Source: Lysobacter sp. FW306-1B-D06B
GTDB lineage: Bacteria; Pseudomonadota; Gammaproteobacteria; Xanthomonadales; Xanthomonadaceae
Assembly: GCF_038446665.1 (NCBI RefSeq)
Contig: NZ_CP151802.1
Coordinates: 558,001 to 622,000, forward strand
Length of the DNA stretch: 64,000 nucleotides
Reading direction: 5' to 3'
Shown: positions 1 to 8,325 of the stretch, piece after piece
Layout of the letters: each line of letters opens with the position of its first letter
Position numbering within the stretch: position 1 is the first letter of the stretch
The notes under the pieces: generated by a model
What the model saw: only the letters and a program-made list of their open reading frames with translations
What the model was told of the DNA's origin: nothing
Databases searched by the model: none
Position numbers and translations under genes: made by a program

Positions 1-567
1 GAGGGTAACGCCCTGCGCAATCGAAGTCCCGGAATTACTCCCCGCTCTGCCGAGAAGCTGCTCCTATTCCTCGACTTCGATGGGACGCTCCATCCCCTGT
101 GGGAGTTCACACGCAATAGTGGCGGGCGGGAAGTCGCCCGACGTTATGAGGGCCCATGGCTGGTACATGCGCCGCTGCTAGCGGAGCTTCTGGAGCCCTA
201 CCTAGAGCAGATTGATATCGTCATATCCAGTTGGTGGGCCTATCACCGCCCCTTGGACGAGATCCGGCCGCTGCTCCCGCAAGCCTTGGCGACCAGCGTT
301 GTCGACAGTATCTGGCTACATGAGTTGATCACCCCCACCTGGAGCGAATACCACTCCAAGCTGGCGTCAAGGCATGCCTGCATCCGGCTATGGCTGGATC
401 GACGTCGCCCGGCTCACGGGGGACGCTGGTTGGCGCTGGATGACGACACAGATCCGTGGCCGAACGAGGATGAAGGCAGGCTCATTCGAGCTTGGGGCAC
501 GTTTGGGAGCCTCAAGGTGCAGCGCGAACTGGTCGAATGCCTCGAGCGGTGCTTACGCGACACTTGA
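1..567 (+). CDS. HAD-like hydrolase, 5' end outside window
   Basis: The frame is open from the first base of the window, so the true start lies upstream; 188 residues are visible. The stretch 'LLFLDFDGTLHPLW' carries the HAD motif I (DxDGT). 'IVISSWW' fits the Ser/Thr of motif II, and 'LALDDDTDPWP' the acidic motif near the C-terminus. This fits the small HAD domain family seen in many bacterial hypothetical proteins (the HAD domain found in RNA-repair 'Swiss Army Knife' proteins), so a phosphatase or phosphotransferase is plausible. The substrate cannot be told. It is followed directly by a small hypothetical gene. Fold assignment is firm, function is inference. Confidence 0.75.
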   Translation, partial: EGNALRNRSPGITPRSAEKLLLFLDFDGTLHPLWEFTRNSGGREVARRYEGPWLVHAPLLAELLEPYLEQIDIVISSWWAYHRPLDEIRPLLPQALATSVVDSIWLHELITPTWSEYHSKLASRHACIRLWLDRRRPAHGGRWLALDDDTDPWPNEDEGRLIRAWGTFGSLKVQRELVECLERCLRDT

Positions 568-582
568 TTGCGTTGGACGACG

Positions 583-921
583 ATGTCGCTCACCACGATC
601 CGATGCACCAAATGTCAGCACCGTAATCGATGTCAACACCGGCACAAGCTGCTTGAACTGCTCAAAGTCAACCGGAATCGAAGGTCACCTGGACCGGAAT
701 ACACACCCAAGGATGCGATCTACGCCTATCCCGAATTGGCTGGCGCGTACTCGACGATTTCCGCCGCCAAGGCATTTGCTCTTGAGCGTCTTCCCTACGC
801 AGAGCAAGCGGCATTCGCCGCGAAGGTGACGGAAAAGACGGTAGACGAGCTGGCAAAGGGCAAGACCATCGTGCCGCCCAAGCGGGAGCGCCCGCCGAGG
901 GATATCGGGCATACGCGCTAG
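583..921 (+). CDS. small hypothetical protein, possibly plasmid-type fragment
   Basis: A 112-residue protein if ATG 583 is used; an in-frame TTG directly after the preceding stop is an alternative. It has a Cys-rich start (CTKCQHRNRC) and a C-terminal segment 'AYPELAGAYSTISAAKAFA...'. That segment resembles repeats I recall from KfrB-like or relaxase-associated plasmid proteins (a 'YPxLAxAxA' helix followed by a basic, Pro-rich tail). The match is from memory and weak. It is followed by a strong hairpin terminator. It could be a decayed piece of a larger mobile-element protein. Confidence 0.4.
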   Translation: MSLTTIRCTKCQHRNRCQHRHKLLELLKVNRNRRSPGPEYTPKDAIYAYPELAGAYSTISAAKAFALERLPYAEQAAFAAKVTEKTVDELAKGKTIVPPKRERPPRDIGHTR

Positions 922-1018
922 AGGAGGTAGGAACTCCTCCATACCCGATGACCCATCGGCGTGGGCGAAGCGCACGCTCCGCGTGCAGGTCTCTGTGGGC
1001 TCCCCGCCCAAACCTAAA

Positions 1019-1050
1019 CGAGAAGGCCGCCCCGGGGGCGGCCTTCTCGG
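1019..1050. terminator. bidirectional intrinsic terminator
   Basis: A near-perfect GC-rich palindrome, GAGAAGGCCGCCCC paired with GGGGCGGCCTTCTC, followed by GGTTC on the + side. It lies between the + strand gene ending at 921 and the convergent sppA ending at 1070, so it can serve both. Confidence 0.75.
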
Positions 1051-1069
1051 TTCAATCGAAGATTGATAT

Positions 1070-2947
1070 TCAGTACGTACAAAGGCAATGGGCCATGACC
1101 TTGAGCGCATGCCCGTTCTGCTGGGTCATGTACTCCTCGATAAACTTGACGGTCCCCGTCGTTTCCGGGACAACACGTACAAGCAGCGCGCTCGCGACCC
1201 CCGACTCCTGCAACGCCATCTGGCCGGTCTTGCTCGAGGCAAGTCGTCTCAGAAATTTCTCGATGGGCTTGAGATCACGTTCTACGTACTCGATCGCATA
1301 GGTGTCCGGGTTTCCCAACTTCGCTTTCTGGGCTGCGAAAGTAATCGCCTGCTGTAGTCCGCCGAGTTCATCGACTAGGCCGAGTTCCTTCGCTTTCGCC
1401 CCGGTCCAGATCCGTCCCTGTGCAGCGGACTCGACCTTCCCGGGCGCCATCGATCGCGCAGCGGCTACCTCCTCGATGAAGTCGTGATAGACCCTTTCGA
1501 CCATCTGCTGCGCGACGTCACGGTACTCCTGCGGCATGGGGCGAGCGATCGATGTTGCGCCGGCGTACTTCGTCGTCGATACGCCATCGATTCGGACACC
1601 GAGCTTCTCTAGCGCAGGCGAGACGTCGAACTTCAGGCCGAACACGCCGATAGAACCGGTGACCGTCGACGGTGACGCAAAGATCCTGTCGGCATTCATT
1701 GAAATCTGGTATCCGCCAGACGCGGCGTAGTCGCCCATGGAAGCCACCACGGGCTTGCCTGCTTTCCTCAGACGGAGAACCTCGCGGGATATCTGCTCAG
1801 ACGCGAACACCTCGCCACCGGGCGAATTGACGCGCAGGACGACGGCCTTGACGTCTTCATCCTCAGCCGCCTTGCGCAGCAACTCCGAGGTGGAGTTGCC
1901 ACCCACCTGTCCGGCCGACCCATCGCCGCGCACGATCGAGCCCTCCGCCACGACAATGGCCACCTTGGCTTTGCCGCGGCTCTTCGCGGCCTCCTTGTCG
2001 AGTACCGCAAGGTACTCTGCCACGGATGCCTGACGAAAGCCGCTTTTCGCGCCCATGTCGGGCTCGCCACGCGCCTTCAACAGGTGGTCCACCTCATTGC
2101 GCGTACGCAGTCCGTCGACCAGCTTTGCTTTCAGCGCGAGTCGGGCCGGGTTGCCACCGACCTCCGCCAGTGCAGCCGGCATATGATCGATGCCATGCTC
2201 GATGCTCGCCACGTCGAGCCTGCGCGCTTTCGCGATATCCGCTAGATAGTGTTTCCACTGATCGTTCAAGACATCGCTCTCTGCCTGCTTGGCCTCCGGC
2301 GATGCGGCGTCCTGCACGAACGGTTCGGTCGCAGATTTGTATGTGCCTACCTTGAAGACACTTACGTCGACGCCTAGCTTGTCCTGGAGCGCTTCTCTGA
2401 AGTACGGCATATACACCGCAAAGCCGTTGAGATGGATTTCGCCCTTCGGGTCCAGATACAGTTCGCTTGCCTGCGCTACGACTTGAAACTGACTCTGGGT
2501 GAGGCTGTCCGCCGATGCGATGACCTGCTTGCCCGCCGTCCGGGCCTGAGCGACGGCCTTGGCTAGCTCGTTTGTCGAGGCGAGGCCGTTCAGCTTGAGT
2601 TCGTCCAGCCGCAGCGCGATGCGGTCGATGCGCGGGTCGCTGCTTGCTCCTTCTAGCACCCTTATCAGATCGCGCAGCTGGACTTCGCCCTTGCCGCCTG
2701 CTGCGCGATCTAGGGCCCGGGCGATCGGATCGTCGTCGTACTGCTCGACCAGCGTTCCCTTCGGCTCTATCACGAGCGTCGTGCGTTCGAGGATCGGCTT
2801 GACCCGGAACAATCCGAACAGTGCGAAAGCGTAAAAGGCAACTATCGCCAGGAACGCCACATTGACCGTGATAGTCCGCGCGATGCGCAACGCATTGGAC
2901 AGCTTGGAGAGGAATCTACCAACCGCGCTGTGTTTGATTTCACTCAT
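1070..2947 (-). CDS. sppA: signal peptide peptidase SppA (67 kDa type)
   Basis: 625 residues, close to the usual ~620 of the double-domain SppA that digests cleaved signal peptides in the inner membrane. A single hydrophobic segment at about residues 26-47 anchors it. The N-terminal half is the degenerate S49 repeat that in E. coli supplies the catalytic Lys. The C-terminal half has 'VNSPGGEVFASEQI' and 'AASGGYQISMNADRIFASPS', which contains the nucleophilic Ser. The frame is open 60 codons further upstream, but ATG 2947 begins MSEIKHS directly before the anchor and is preferred. The gene is convergent with the upstream small gene. It is a core-type gene, though it lies next to mobile remnants. 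Confidence 0.92.
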   Translation of the reverse strand: MSEIKHSAVGRFLSKLSNALRIARTITVNVAFLAIVAFYAFALFGLFRVKPILERTTLVIEPKGTLVEQYDDDPIARALDRAAGGKGEVQLRDLIRVLEGASSDPRIDRIALRLDELKLNGLASTNELAKAVAQARTAGKQVIASADSLTQSQFQVVAQASELYLDPKGEIHLNGFAVYMPYFREALQDKLGVDVSVFKVGTYKSATEPFVQDAASPEAKQAESDVLNDQWKHYLADIAKARRLDVASIEHGIDHMPAALAEVGGNPARLALKAKLVDGLRTRNEVDHLLKARGEPDMGAKSGFRQASVAEYLAVLDKEAAKSRGKAKVAIVVAEGSIVRGDGSAGQVGGNSTSELLRKAAEDEDVKAVVLRVNSPGGEVFASEQISREVLRLRKAGKPVVASMGDYAASGGYQISMNADRIFASPSTVTGSIGVFGLKFDVSPALEKLGVRIDGVSTTKYAGATSIARPMPQEYRDVAQQMVERVYHDFIEEVAAARSMAPGKVESAAQGRIWTGAKAKELGLVDELGGLQQAITFAAQKAKLGNPDTYAIEYVERDLKPIEKFLRRLASSKTGQMALQESGVASALLVRVVPETTGTVKFIEEYMTQQNGHALKVMAHCLCTY

Positions 2948-3178
2948 GGTTTTCGTCACCAGACAATTTCCTGATTGTTGGGCGACGTTTCGTGGCCTGA
3001 ACATACGAAAAATCCGGGAAGCCCATAGGGCTCTGATGCCCACGCCGAAAGGAGAAGCCGCCACGCCCTCAAGGTCGTAGTAGGTCAGCGTAACGAAGGC
3101 CACGATCTCACGGTCGCGGCGCACCACCAGCCCAAGTGTGGGGCTATGGGGTCGTTGACCCCAGTCGAGATCGGAGTC

Positions 3179-4035
3179 TCATCCCACCACCCGCCGCTTC
3201 GGTTCCAGACCGGCACGACGGGTGGAGCGCGGCTTGGCCGCGCGATAGTTCAGTTCACGGTTCAACGAGGTCGGCTGTCCATCGACCGATGAACCGGCCG
3301 ATGCGCACGCACCCTCTCCCCGCGCGTCAATTCCCCCGCTCCTCGGGGTATTCGAAAGATTCAATTGGCGCAGACCTTCGCGCGCCAGATTGATGGCCGC
3401 ATTGCGATCACGGTGGTGGTCGGCACCACACGCGCACGTCCACTGACGATCGCGCAGCGGCAGCGCGGCATTCACTTCGCCGCACGCCGAGCAGGTCTTG
3501 CTGCTCGGATAGAACCGATCGACCACGACCAGTTCGCGGCCATGCCAGCTCGCCTTGTAGGTCAGCTGCCGGCGAATCTCGCCCAGCCCGGCATCGGCCA
3601 CGCCGCGGCGGAAGGCCTTGCGGCCCATGCCGCAGGCCGTTGCCCTGACCGCCAGGTCTTCGATGGCGATGACTTGGGCGCTGGCAACGCCCTTGGCCGT
3701 CAGCTGATGCTGGTGATCCCGGCGTGCATCGGCGATCTGAGTATGCAGCTTGCCTATCTGGCGCTTGCGACGATGCATGCGCTGCGACGCTTCGATGCGC
3801 GTGCCCTTGGGCAGCGGCTTGCTCGGTCCAGCCCTTGGCGTCGCGCGGCGGCGTCGCGCTGGCGCGAAAAGCTGCGCTGACAGCGGCGCAATTTGGCGAG
3901 CTTGACCGCCAGGTGCTTGGGCGCGACGATCACTTCGCCGGTGCTGAGCGCGGCGGTGTCCGTCAGGCCAAGGTCGATGCCCAACACGCCCGCAACGTTG
4001 GCGGCGGTTTGTGGCGCCGGCACGCCATCGTGTAA
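3179..4035 (-). pseudogene. TnpB-like (IS200/IS605-family) remnant, truncated and frameshifted
   Basis: Two frames together give most of a TnpB protein, the RNA-guided nuclease relative carried by IS605/IS607 elements. The first piece has 'GVLGIDLGLTDTAALS' (RuvC-I Asp), ending near 3850. It then shifts frame into 'VIAIEDLAVRA' (RuvC-II Glu), 'CSACGEVNAALPLRDRQW' with 'CACG' (zinc ribbon), and 'DHHRDRNAAINLAREG' (RuvC-III Asp). All three acidic positions survive, but the N-terminus is missing. The 5' end runs into a serine-recombinase fragment of opposite orientation at about 4035. It is inactive as a protein unless the frameshift is programmed. The C-terminal tail (3179-3370) is open. Confidence 0.85.
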
Positions 4036-4962
4036 CAGTTCGAGCGCGAGCTGACCGCTGAGCGCATCCGTGACAAGTTCGCCGCCAGTAAGAAGAAAGG
4101 CTTCTGGATGCATGGCATCCCACCCTTGGGCTACGACGTCGTCGATCGACGGCTGGCGATCAATCCCAACGAGGCCGAACAGGTCCGGATCATCTTCCGC
4201 CGCTTCGTCGAGCTCGGGTCGATGTTGAAGGTGGCGCAGGAGGTCCGTGCACTGGGCTGGTGCTACAAGGCGTGGACCACGAAGGACGGACGCCATCGCC
4301 CCGGTCGACCGCACGACAGGAGCACGATCCACACGATCCTGCGCAATCGCGCGTACCTCGGCGAGATCAAGCATAAGGACATCCAATACCCTGGTGCCCA
4401 CCCACCGATCGTCGACCAAGCCCTGTGGGATGAGGTGCAGGCACTGTTGCAGGTCAATGGGCGAATCCGTGGCAATGCCCAGCGCGGCAAGGTCGACTTC
4501 CTGTTGAAAGGTATCGTGTTCGGACCCGATGGGCGCGCCTTGACGCCATGGCACACCACCAAGCGCAGCACCGGGTGCCACTACCGCTACTACCTGAGCA
4601 CCCGGGACATCCACGAAGGCAACGGCGCCTCGGGCCTGCCGCGGCTGCCGGCAGGCGAATTGGAGGGGGCCGTGGTCGAGCAGTTGCACCGCGTGTTGCA
4701 GGCGCCGGACATGATTGCAGCCACCGTGCCGGAGGCGATTGCACTCGACCCCACCTTGGACGAAGCCCAGGTCACCGTGGCAATGACTAAGGTGGCGCAG
4801 ATCTGGGAGCAACTGTTCCCAGCCGAGCAGCAGCGGTTGGTACGACTCCTAATTGAGCGGGTTGTCGTCAGCGTGGATCGCCTGGAAGTACGCCTGCGCC
4901 CGTGCGGTCTGCTGGCATTGACCAGGGAATTTCACTCTCACGCTGAGAGCAATGCGGCATGA
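4036..4962 (+). pseudogene. large serine recombinase, N-terminal catalytic domain lost
   Basis: In-frame coding begins right after a TAA at 4033 with 'QFERELTAERIRDKFAASKK', the linker that normally follows the resolvase catalytic domain. It continues as a recombinase DNA-binding domain (the 'PPLGYDVVDRRLAINPNEAE' and 'ILRNRAYLGEIKHK' regions), a degenerate zinc-ribbon zone and a coiled-coil end, stopping at 4962. The catalytic Ser domain of about 140 residues is absent, replaced by the TnpB remnant on the other strand. An internal ATG at 4108 could still start a 284-residue DNA-binding fragment. The stop overlaps the start of the next gene (ATGA). Confidence 0.85.
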
Positions 4963-5405
4963 GGCGCCCAACTCTCAAGTCGTCTGGACCCGCCGACGTG
5001 GTCGATGGTGGCCTGACGTTGTCGGTGCCCATCACGTTGAGCCGATGCAGCCGACGCCGACGGATGGCTCGGCCGCCAACAGCGGAAGATGCGTCGCGTG
5101 AAGCGACTTAGCTACAGCGAGCGCTGGCTCGGGGACATCGCTGGCTGCGGATGCTCGAATCGGGTGAGGCCGCCTCGATCCTCGACATCGCCGAGCGCCA
5201 AGGCGAGGACCGCAGTTATGTCGGACGGATGCTCAACCTGACCCTGCTGGCGCCAGACATCGTCGCTGCAATCCTCGACGGGACGCTGCCTGAGTCTCTG
5301 CGACTGCAGGATCTGGCGATCAATCCGCCGATGCTGTGGGAAGAGCAGGAAGCGCGCCTGATACTGATTGTGCCCCGCAACCACGACACAACCGATCGCA
5401 AGTGA
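4959..5405 (+). pseudogene. recombinase-partner protein split by an amber codon
   Basis: Starts at ATG 4959, overlapping the recombinase stop by four bases. It reads 50 codons ('MRRPTLKSSGPADVV', '...LTLSVPITLSR...') to a TAG at 5109-5111. The same frame then continues 'LQRALARGHRWLRMLESGEA', 'ILDIAERQGEDRSYVGRMLN', 'LTLLAPDIVAAILDG' to TGA at 5405. The two halves together match the small HTH-bearing protein usually encoded just after such serine recombinases in proteobacterial islands (recalled, not searched). A single nonsense change therefore separates them. An internal start at ATG 5151 could give an 84-residue C-terminal piece containing the HTH-like segment. Confidence 0.7.
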
Positions 5406-5478
5406 GCTCCCCAATGATCATGATGTGCCGCCACGGTTAGCGTGAGCCAGCCGGAGCGCCGCGTCCATCCAGGTAGCG

Positions 5479-5883
5479 TTAGCTTGGACGCAATCCGCTA
5501 CCCGCGTGCTTCAATCGCTGAGTACACAGCACCCGAACCATTTCCATCTCCGATAGCGGCTCACTTCCACGGACCGTTAACCGCGCAGGAACGAAACTTG
5601 CTTTCCAGCTCTCAATCAAGTCAGCGCCAAAGGCCGCCACCGCCAAGCCGTACACCGCGTCCACGAAACCGCTCTCTTCATGCGAGTAGCTGGTTTTCAC
5701 AAACAATCCAGCAGGAATGCTTCGCAGGCCAACCTGGTTATCCAAGACACAGACGACGTACAGGTTTGGCAAAGCTCGGTAGAGTTCAGGATCGAAGTCG
5801 TGCATGAAATGCGTTACAGATCCCTCAATGTTGAACATGCAATGCAGTACCGACAAGCTGACACCGCCTTTCGTCTCATTCAT
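5479..5883 (-). CDS. hypothetical protein, 134 aa
   Basis: 134 residues from ATG 5883, with purine-rich sequence (GGAG, AGAGAA) just upstream. Soluble, mixed composition, no signal peptide, no membrane segment and no motif I recognise. It ends 'LCTQRLKHAGSGLRPS'. It lies in the low-GC accessory region between the recombinase remnants and a group of exported proteins. It may be a cargo gene; no function is proposed. Confidence 0.5.
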   Translation of the reverse strand: MNETKGGVSLSVLHCMFNIEGSVTHFMHDFDPELYRALPNLYVVCVLDNQVGLRSIPAGLFVKTSYSHEESGFVDAVYGLAVAAFGADLIESWKASFVPARLTVRGSEPLSEMEMVRVLCTQRLKHAGSGLRPS

Positions 5884-5981
5884 GGATTCTCTTTACTCCT
5901 CGATTGCAACGCCACGCATGTCGTCCACTCTATTCTCCCTTCCTGGCGACATGCACGCTCTTGGGCGGCCAGCCACCCAAA

Positions 5982-6156
5982 TCAGATCCTACGGAACAAC
6001 GACCCGAACATGAGCAGGGCAAAGCCCAGCGCCAATAGCCAGAAGGGCGACGTGTTCCAACACGCCAAGGAAACCGAGCTCAGCGGCAATTCCCGCCCCG
6101 CCGGATATCAGCGCGAGCAGGAAGATCGGGAAGCTGGGCGGATTGAGTCGCATCAT
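5982..6156 (-). pseudogene. small inner-membrane protein with probable frameshift
   Basis: From ATG 6156 the - strand reads 'MMRLNPPSFPIFLLALISGG' and a hydrophobic helix, then continues in a less hydrophobic frame to a stop at 5989. In the neighbouring frame the same DNA gives 'SPFWLLALGFALLMFGSLF' and a stop at 5982, which is the expected second helix of a roughly 58-residue two-helix membrane protein of a type I recall in Xanthomonadaceae. The two frames join if one base is gained or lost near 6045. Either the gene is broken or the window carries a sequencing error here. Confidence 0.45.
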
Positions 6157-6168
6157 GGGGCCACCAAA

Positions 6169-6849
6169 TCAGGCTTCACTGCTTAGATTGAGGGCCTGCG
6201 CGACCAGTTCCGCGCACTCGGCACCTATGGCGGTCGCTGCGTCGACGACCTTGGCGTGCTCGTCCGCCTGCCACTCGGGCAGTGGGTGCAGGTCCGGGAA
6301 CTGACCCGCACACGACGCCTTCCCCGCCTTCTTGCCATCGGGCGACTTCATCGACACTTCGGTGGCATACGCCAGGTGGTAGTCGTCCTTGAACATACCT
6401 TCGTACTCCAGCGACCACAGCTTCTGCTGCACCAACAGGCGATAGCCGTTCGCGGCGTCAGCCGCATGCAGCGGCACGCCCATCTCGCCCAGCCGCTTCT
6501 GCAGTGCCTTCTGCATGACCGGCGCCGGGCCCAGCAAGCCGACGCGCTCGTGGCCGTAGTCATGGATGGCCTGTTGGGTCAGATTGCCCGCCTGCTGGGC
6601 GATTTCCATGCCTTCCTGCGGATTGGCCGCACCGCTGCCCATCGCACTCCCGACCAGCATGCCGATGCCGAACGCCGCCATGCGCTGCCCCTTGGTCTTG
6701 ACCGCCACGTTCTTGGCGCCCTTGATCGGCTCGAAGGTCAGGCCGCTAGTGCGCAACGCGTCGATGGATACTGCGTCTGCTGCAGCGGTCCGCGCGCTGG
6801 AGACGGAAAGGACAAGCGCGAGCAGCGCCGTAATGGATTTCCTGTGCAC
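6169..6849 (-). CDS. exported hypothetical protein, 226 aa
   Basis: Start GTG 6849, with GGGAG seven bases upstream; a TTG 24 bases earlier is less likely. The N-terminus has a Sec-type signal ('SITALLALVLSVSSARTAAA'), so the product is periplasmic or secreted. A Gly/Ala-rich stretch ('AAFGIGMLVGSAMGSGAA') around residues 60-75 may be a membrane-inserting segment. Two Cys lie near the C-terminus. It is the last gene of a - strand group (8325 to 6169) with a lipoprotein gene ending 20 bases upstream. I do not recognise the family. Confidence 0.65.
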   Translation of the reverse strand: MHRKSITALLALVLSVSSARTAAADAVSIDALRTSGLTFEPIKGAKNVAVKTKGQRMAAFGIGMLVGSAMGSGAANPQEGMEIAQQAGNLTQQAIHDYGHERVGLLGPAPVMQKALQKRLGEMGVPLHAADAANGYRLLVQQKLWSLEYEGMFKDDYHLAYATEVSMKSPDGKKAGKASCAGQFPDLHPLPEWQADEHAKVVDAATAIGAECAELVAQALNLSSEA

Positions 6850-6869
6850 TTCGTTACTCCCAAGAAGAA

Positions 6870-7481
6870 TCAATTCGATGTTTCGTTAGGTGCAGCGCAA
6901 CCTTCGGCTATCCGACTCGGAACAGGCCTGCGCGTGTAGCCCGCTCCTTCGGCAACGATCTCGAACACCTGCACGGAGCACAGGCCCGCCGACAACCAGT
7001 TGGCCGTCATCTCGTAGTTCCGCCCGCTCTGCGGGACGAAGCTGCGCGCCACGATGCAGGAAGACGATCGCCGCGTGTTGGGCGCGCCTGCACCCGCAGC
7101 ACCTGGAATGGTCAGCTCGCTGTAGTGGGAGAAGCTGGCCGTGATGGGCTCATCCGCCCGAGCAGCCACCTCGACGAAGTGTTTGGGCATCGCTCCCGGC
7201 TTGGGCATGTCCAGGTCGCGCTTGCGCTGGCCGCCCATTTGCGGGCCGGCCGGGTAGCCACTGCCGGGTACTGTGTAGGCGACGCAGGTGCTGCTGGGAT
7301 AGACCTTGACGTTGCGCGATCCAATCAAGCGAATGTGGACGAGTGCGCCGTCGGTGGGCTCCGCGTAAGTCGAGAGCTCACTTTTAATCGTGTTCTTTAC
7401 AAAACACCCCGATATCAGACCGGCGACAGCGATAGCGAGTGTGACTACCAAAATCCGGCTACGAGTTAACGTATTGCTCAT
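6870..7481 (-). CDS. putative lipoprotein, 203 aa
   Basis: From ATG 7481 the protein begins 'MSNTLTRSRILVVTLAIAVA' and continues 'GLISGC', a classic lipobox, so it should be lipidated at Cys 26. The mature part is rich in beta-prone sequence with paired Cys. The frame is open far upstream but the lipobox fixes the start. It sits between a 75-residue membrane protein gene and the exported 226-residue protein, probably in one transcript. Family not recognised. Confidence 0.7.
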   Translation of the reverse strand: MSNTLTRSRILVVTLAIAVAGLISGCFVKNTIKSELSTYAEPTDGALVHIRLIGSRNVKVYPSSTCVAYTVPGSGYPAGPQMGGQRKRDLDMPKPGAMPKHFVEVAARADEPITASFSHYSELTIPGAAGAGAPNTRRSSSCIVARSFVPQSGRNYEMTANWLSAGLCSVQVFEIVAEGAGYTRRPVPSRIAEGCAAPNETSN

Positions 7482-7513
7482 GCTTAGCTTCCATTCGACG
7501 TTCGTGAAGCAGC

Positions 7514-7738
7514 CTACTTGGCCCCGCGTCTTGAGCGCGCATGGCAAAGCGCTAAAAAGACGGCCCAAAACAGTAGCCAAGGCAGGACCCAGCCGAACGG
7601 GTTGCCCATTACGCGCATAAGAACGGTCGCGGCATACAGCCCCGTCACAGGACACGCGGAGAAGATCGCAAAGCCGCCCGATACGAGGACTAGCTTCAGC
7701 ACGAACCTCACTTCACCTAGCCTCATGAAACCCGCCAT
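7514..7738 (-). CDS. small membrane protein, 74 aa
   Basis: Starts at ATG 7738, whose AT overlaps the TGA of the upstream gene (TGATG), a sign of translational coupling. Two hydrophobic segments are visible: 'FVLKLVLVSGGFAIFSACPV' and 'VLPWLLFWAVFLAL'. It ends with a basic tail (HARSRRGAK). It is probably a two-helix inner-membrane protein. Its place right after a POTRA-domain ORF suggests a related role at the cell envelope, but this is inference. Confidence 0.55.
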   Translation of the reverse strand: MAGFMRLGEVRFVLKLVLVSGGFAIFSACPVTGLYAATVLMRVMGNPFGWVLPWLLFWAVFLALCHARSRRGAK

Positions 7739-8325
7739 CACCGATCATCGGATGCCGCTTCTCTCATTCGCGCCAGGTCAAGGGCGCGATCGATCATTTC
7801 CTTTTGGATGTAAGGCACGAAACCGAGGCGGTCGCCTTGCTCGAACGCCCTCTGGTATGCCTCCAGTCGTGTCACATCCTTCGCCGGCGCGGCTACGATC
7901 CGCGTGGTTACATAGCCACGCGCCACGATCGCGTTCTGCACGCGCTTCATCACCACGTTGATGCCGCCGGTGCCCAGGCATTGACCCGTCGCCGGATCGT
8001 CCTTCGGGTCGGCCGCCTTCAGCGCCCACGCGAAACGGTCCGCGCCCTCGCCATCGAGCACGATGCGGTCGACGCGAAAACAGGGGGACTCGTCGGTGGG
8101 AATATGCTCCAACACGGCAGCGGGCGCCGGTTGCAGGCGCACGTTCGGCGTCTGTTCCTGCTGTTCGCGCAAGGCGCGCTCGCGCTCCTGCTGACGCAGC
8201 AACTCCTGGTTGGACGGCGACACCTGCGCCATCACCAGCGACAGCGGCGCCAGCCACCCACCGAGTATTCCCGTCCACTGCGCGCGGCGATTGCTACCGC
8301 GATACGAACTACTGCGCACTTCCAT
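7738..8325 (-). CDS. POTRA-domain protein resembling the N-terminus of a TpsB/ShlB transporter, barrel missing
   Basis: 195 residues from ATG 8325. A signal-like segment ('GWLAPLSLVMAQ') is followed by a Gln-rich linker, then a domain matching the first POTRA of ShlB/FhaC-type two-partner secretion translocators: 'SPCFRVDRIVLDGEGADRF', 'QCLGTGGINVVMKRVQNA', 'IVARGYVTTRIVAAP'. A full transporter has about 550 residues with a 16-strand barrel. Here the similarity stops after the first POTRA and about 40 unrelated charged residues follow ('FVPYIQKEMIDRALDLARMR') before the stop. The stop is coupled to the next gene. It is either a truncated transporter or a stand-alone POTRA adaptor. Confidence 0.65.
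   Translation of the reverse strand: MEVRSSSYRGSNRRAQWTGILGGWLAPLSLVMAQVSPSNQELLRQQERERALREQQEQTPNVRLQPAPAAVLEHIPTDESPCFRVDRIVLDGEGADRFAWALKAADPKDDPATGQCLGTGGINVVMKRVQNAIVARGYVTTRIVAAPAKDVTRLEAYQRAFEQGDRLGFVPYIQKEMIDRALDLARMREAASDDR

Noticed and set aside
921..1018. Possible tRNA or small RNA before the terminator
   Set aside because: No cloverleaf or TTCGA-type T-arm could be laid out; only short hairpins are present.
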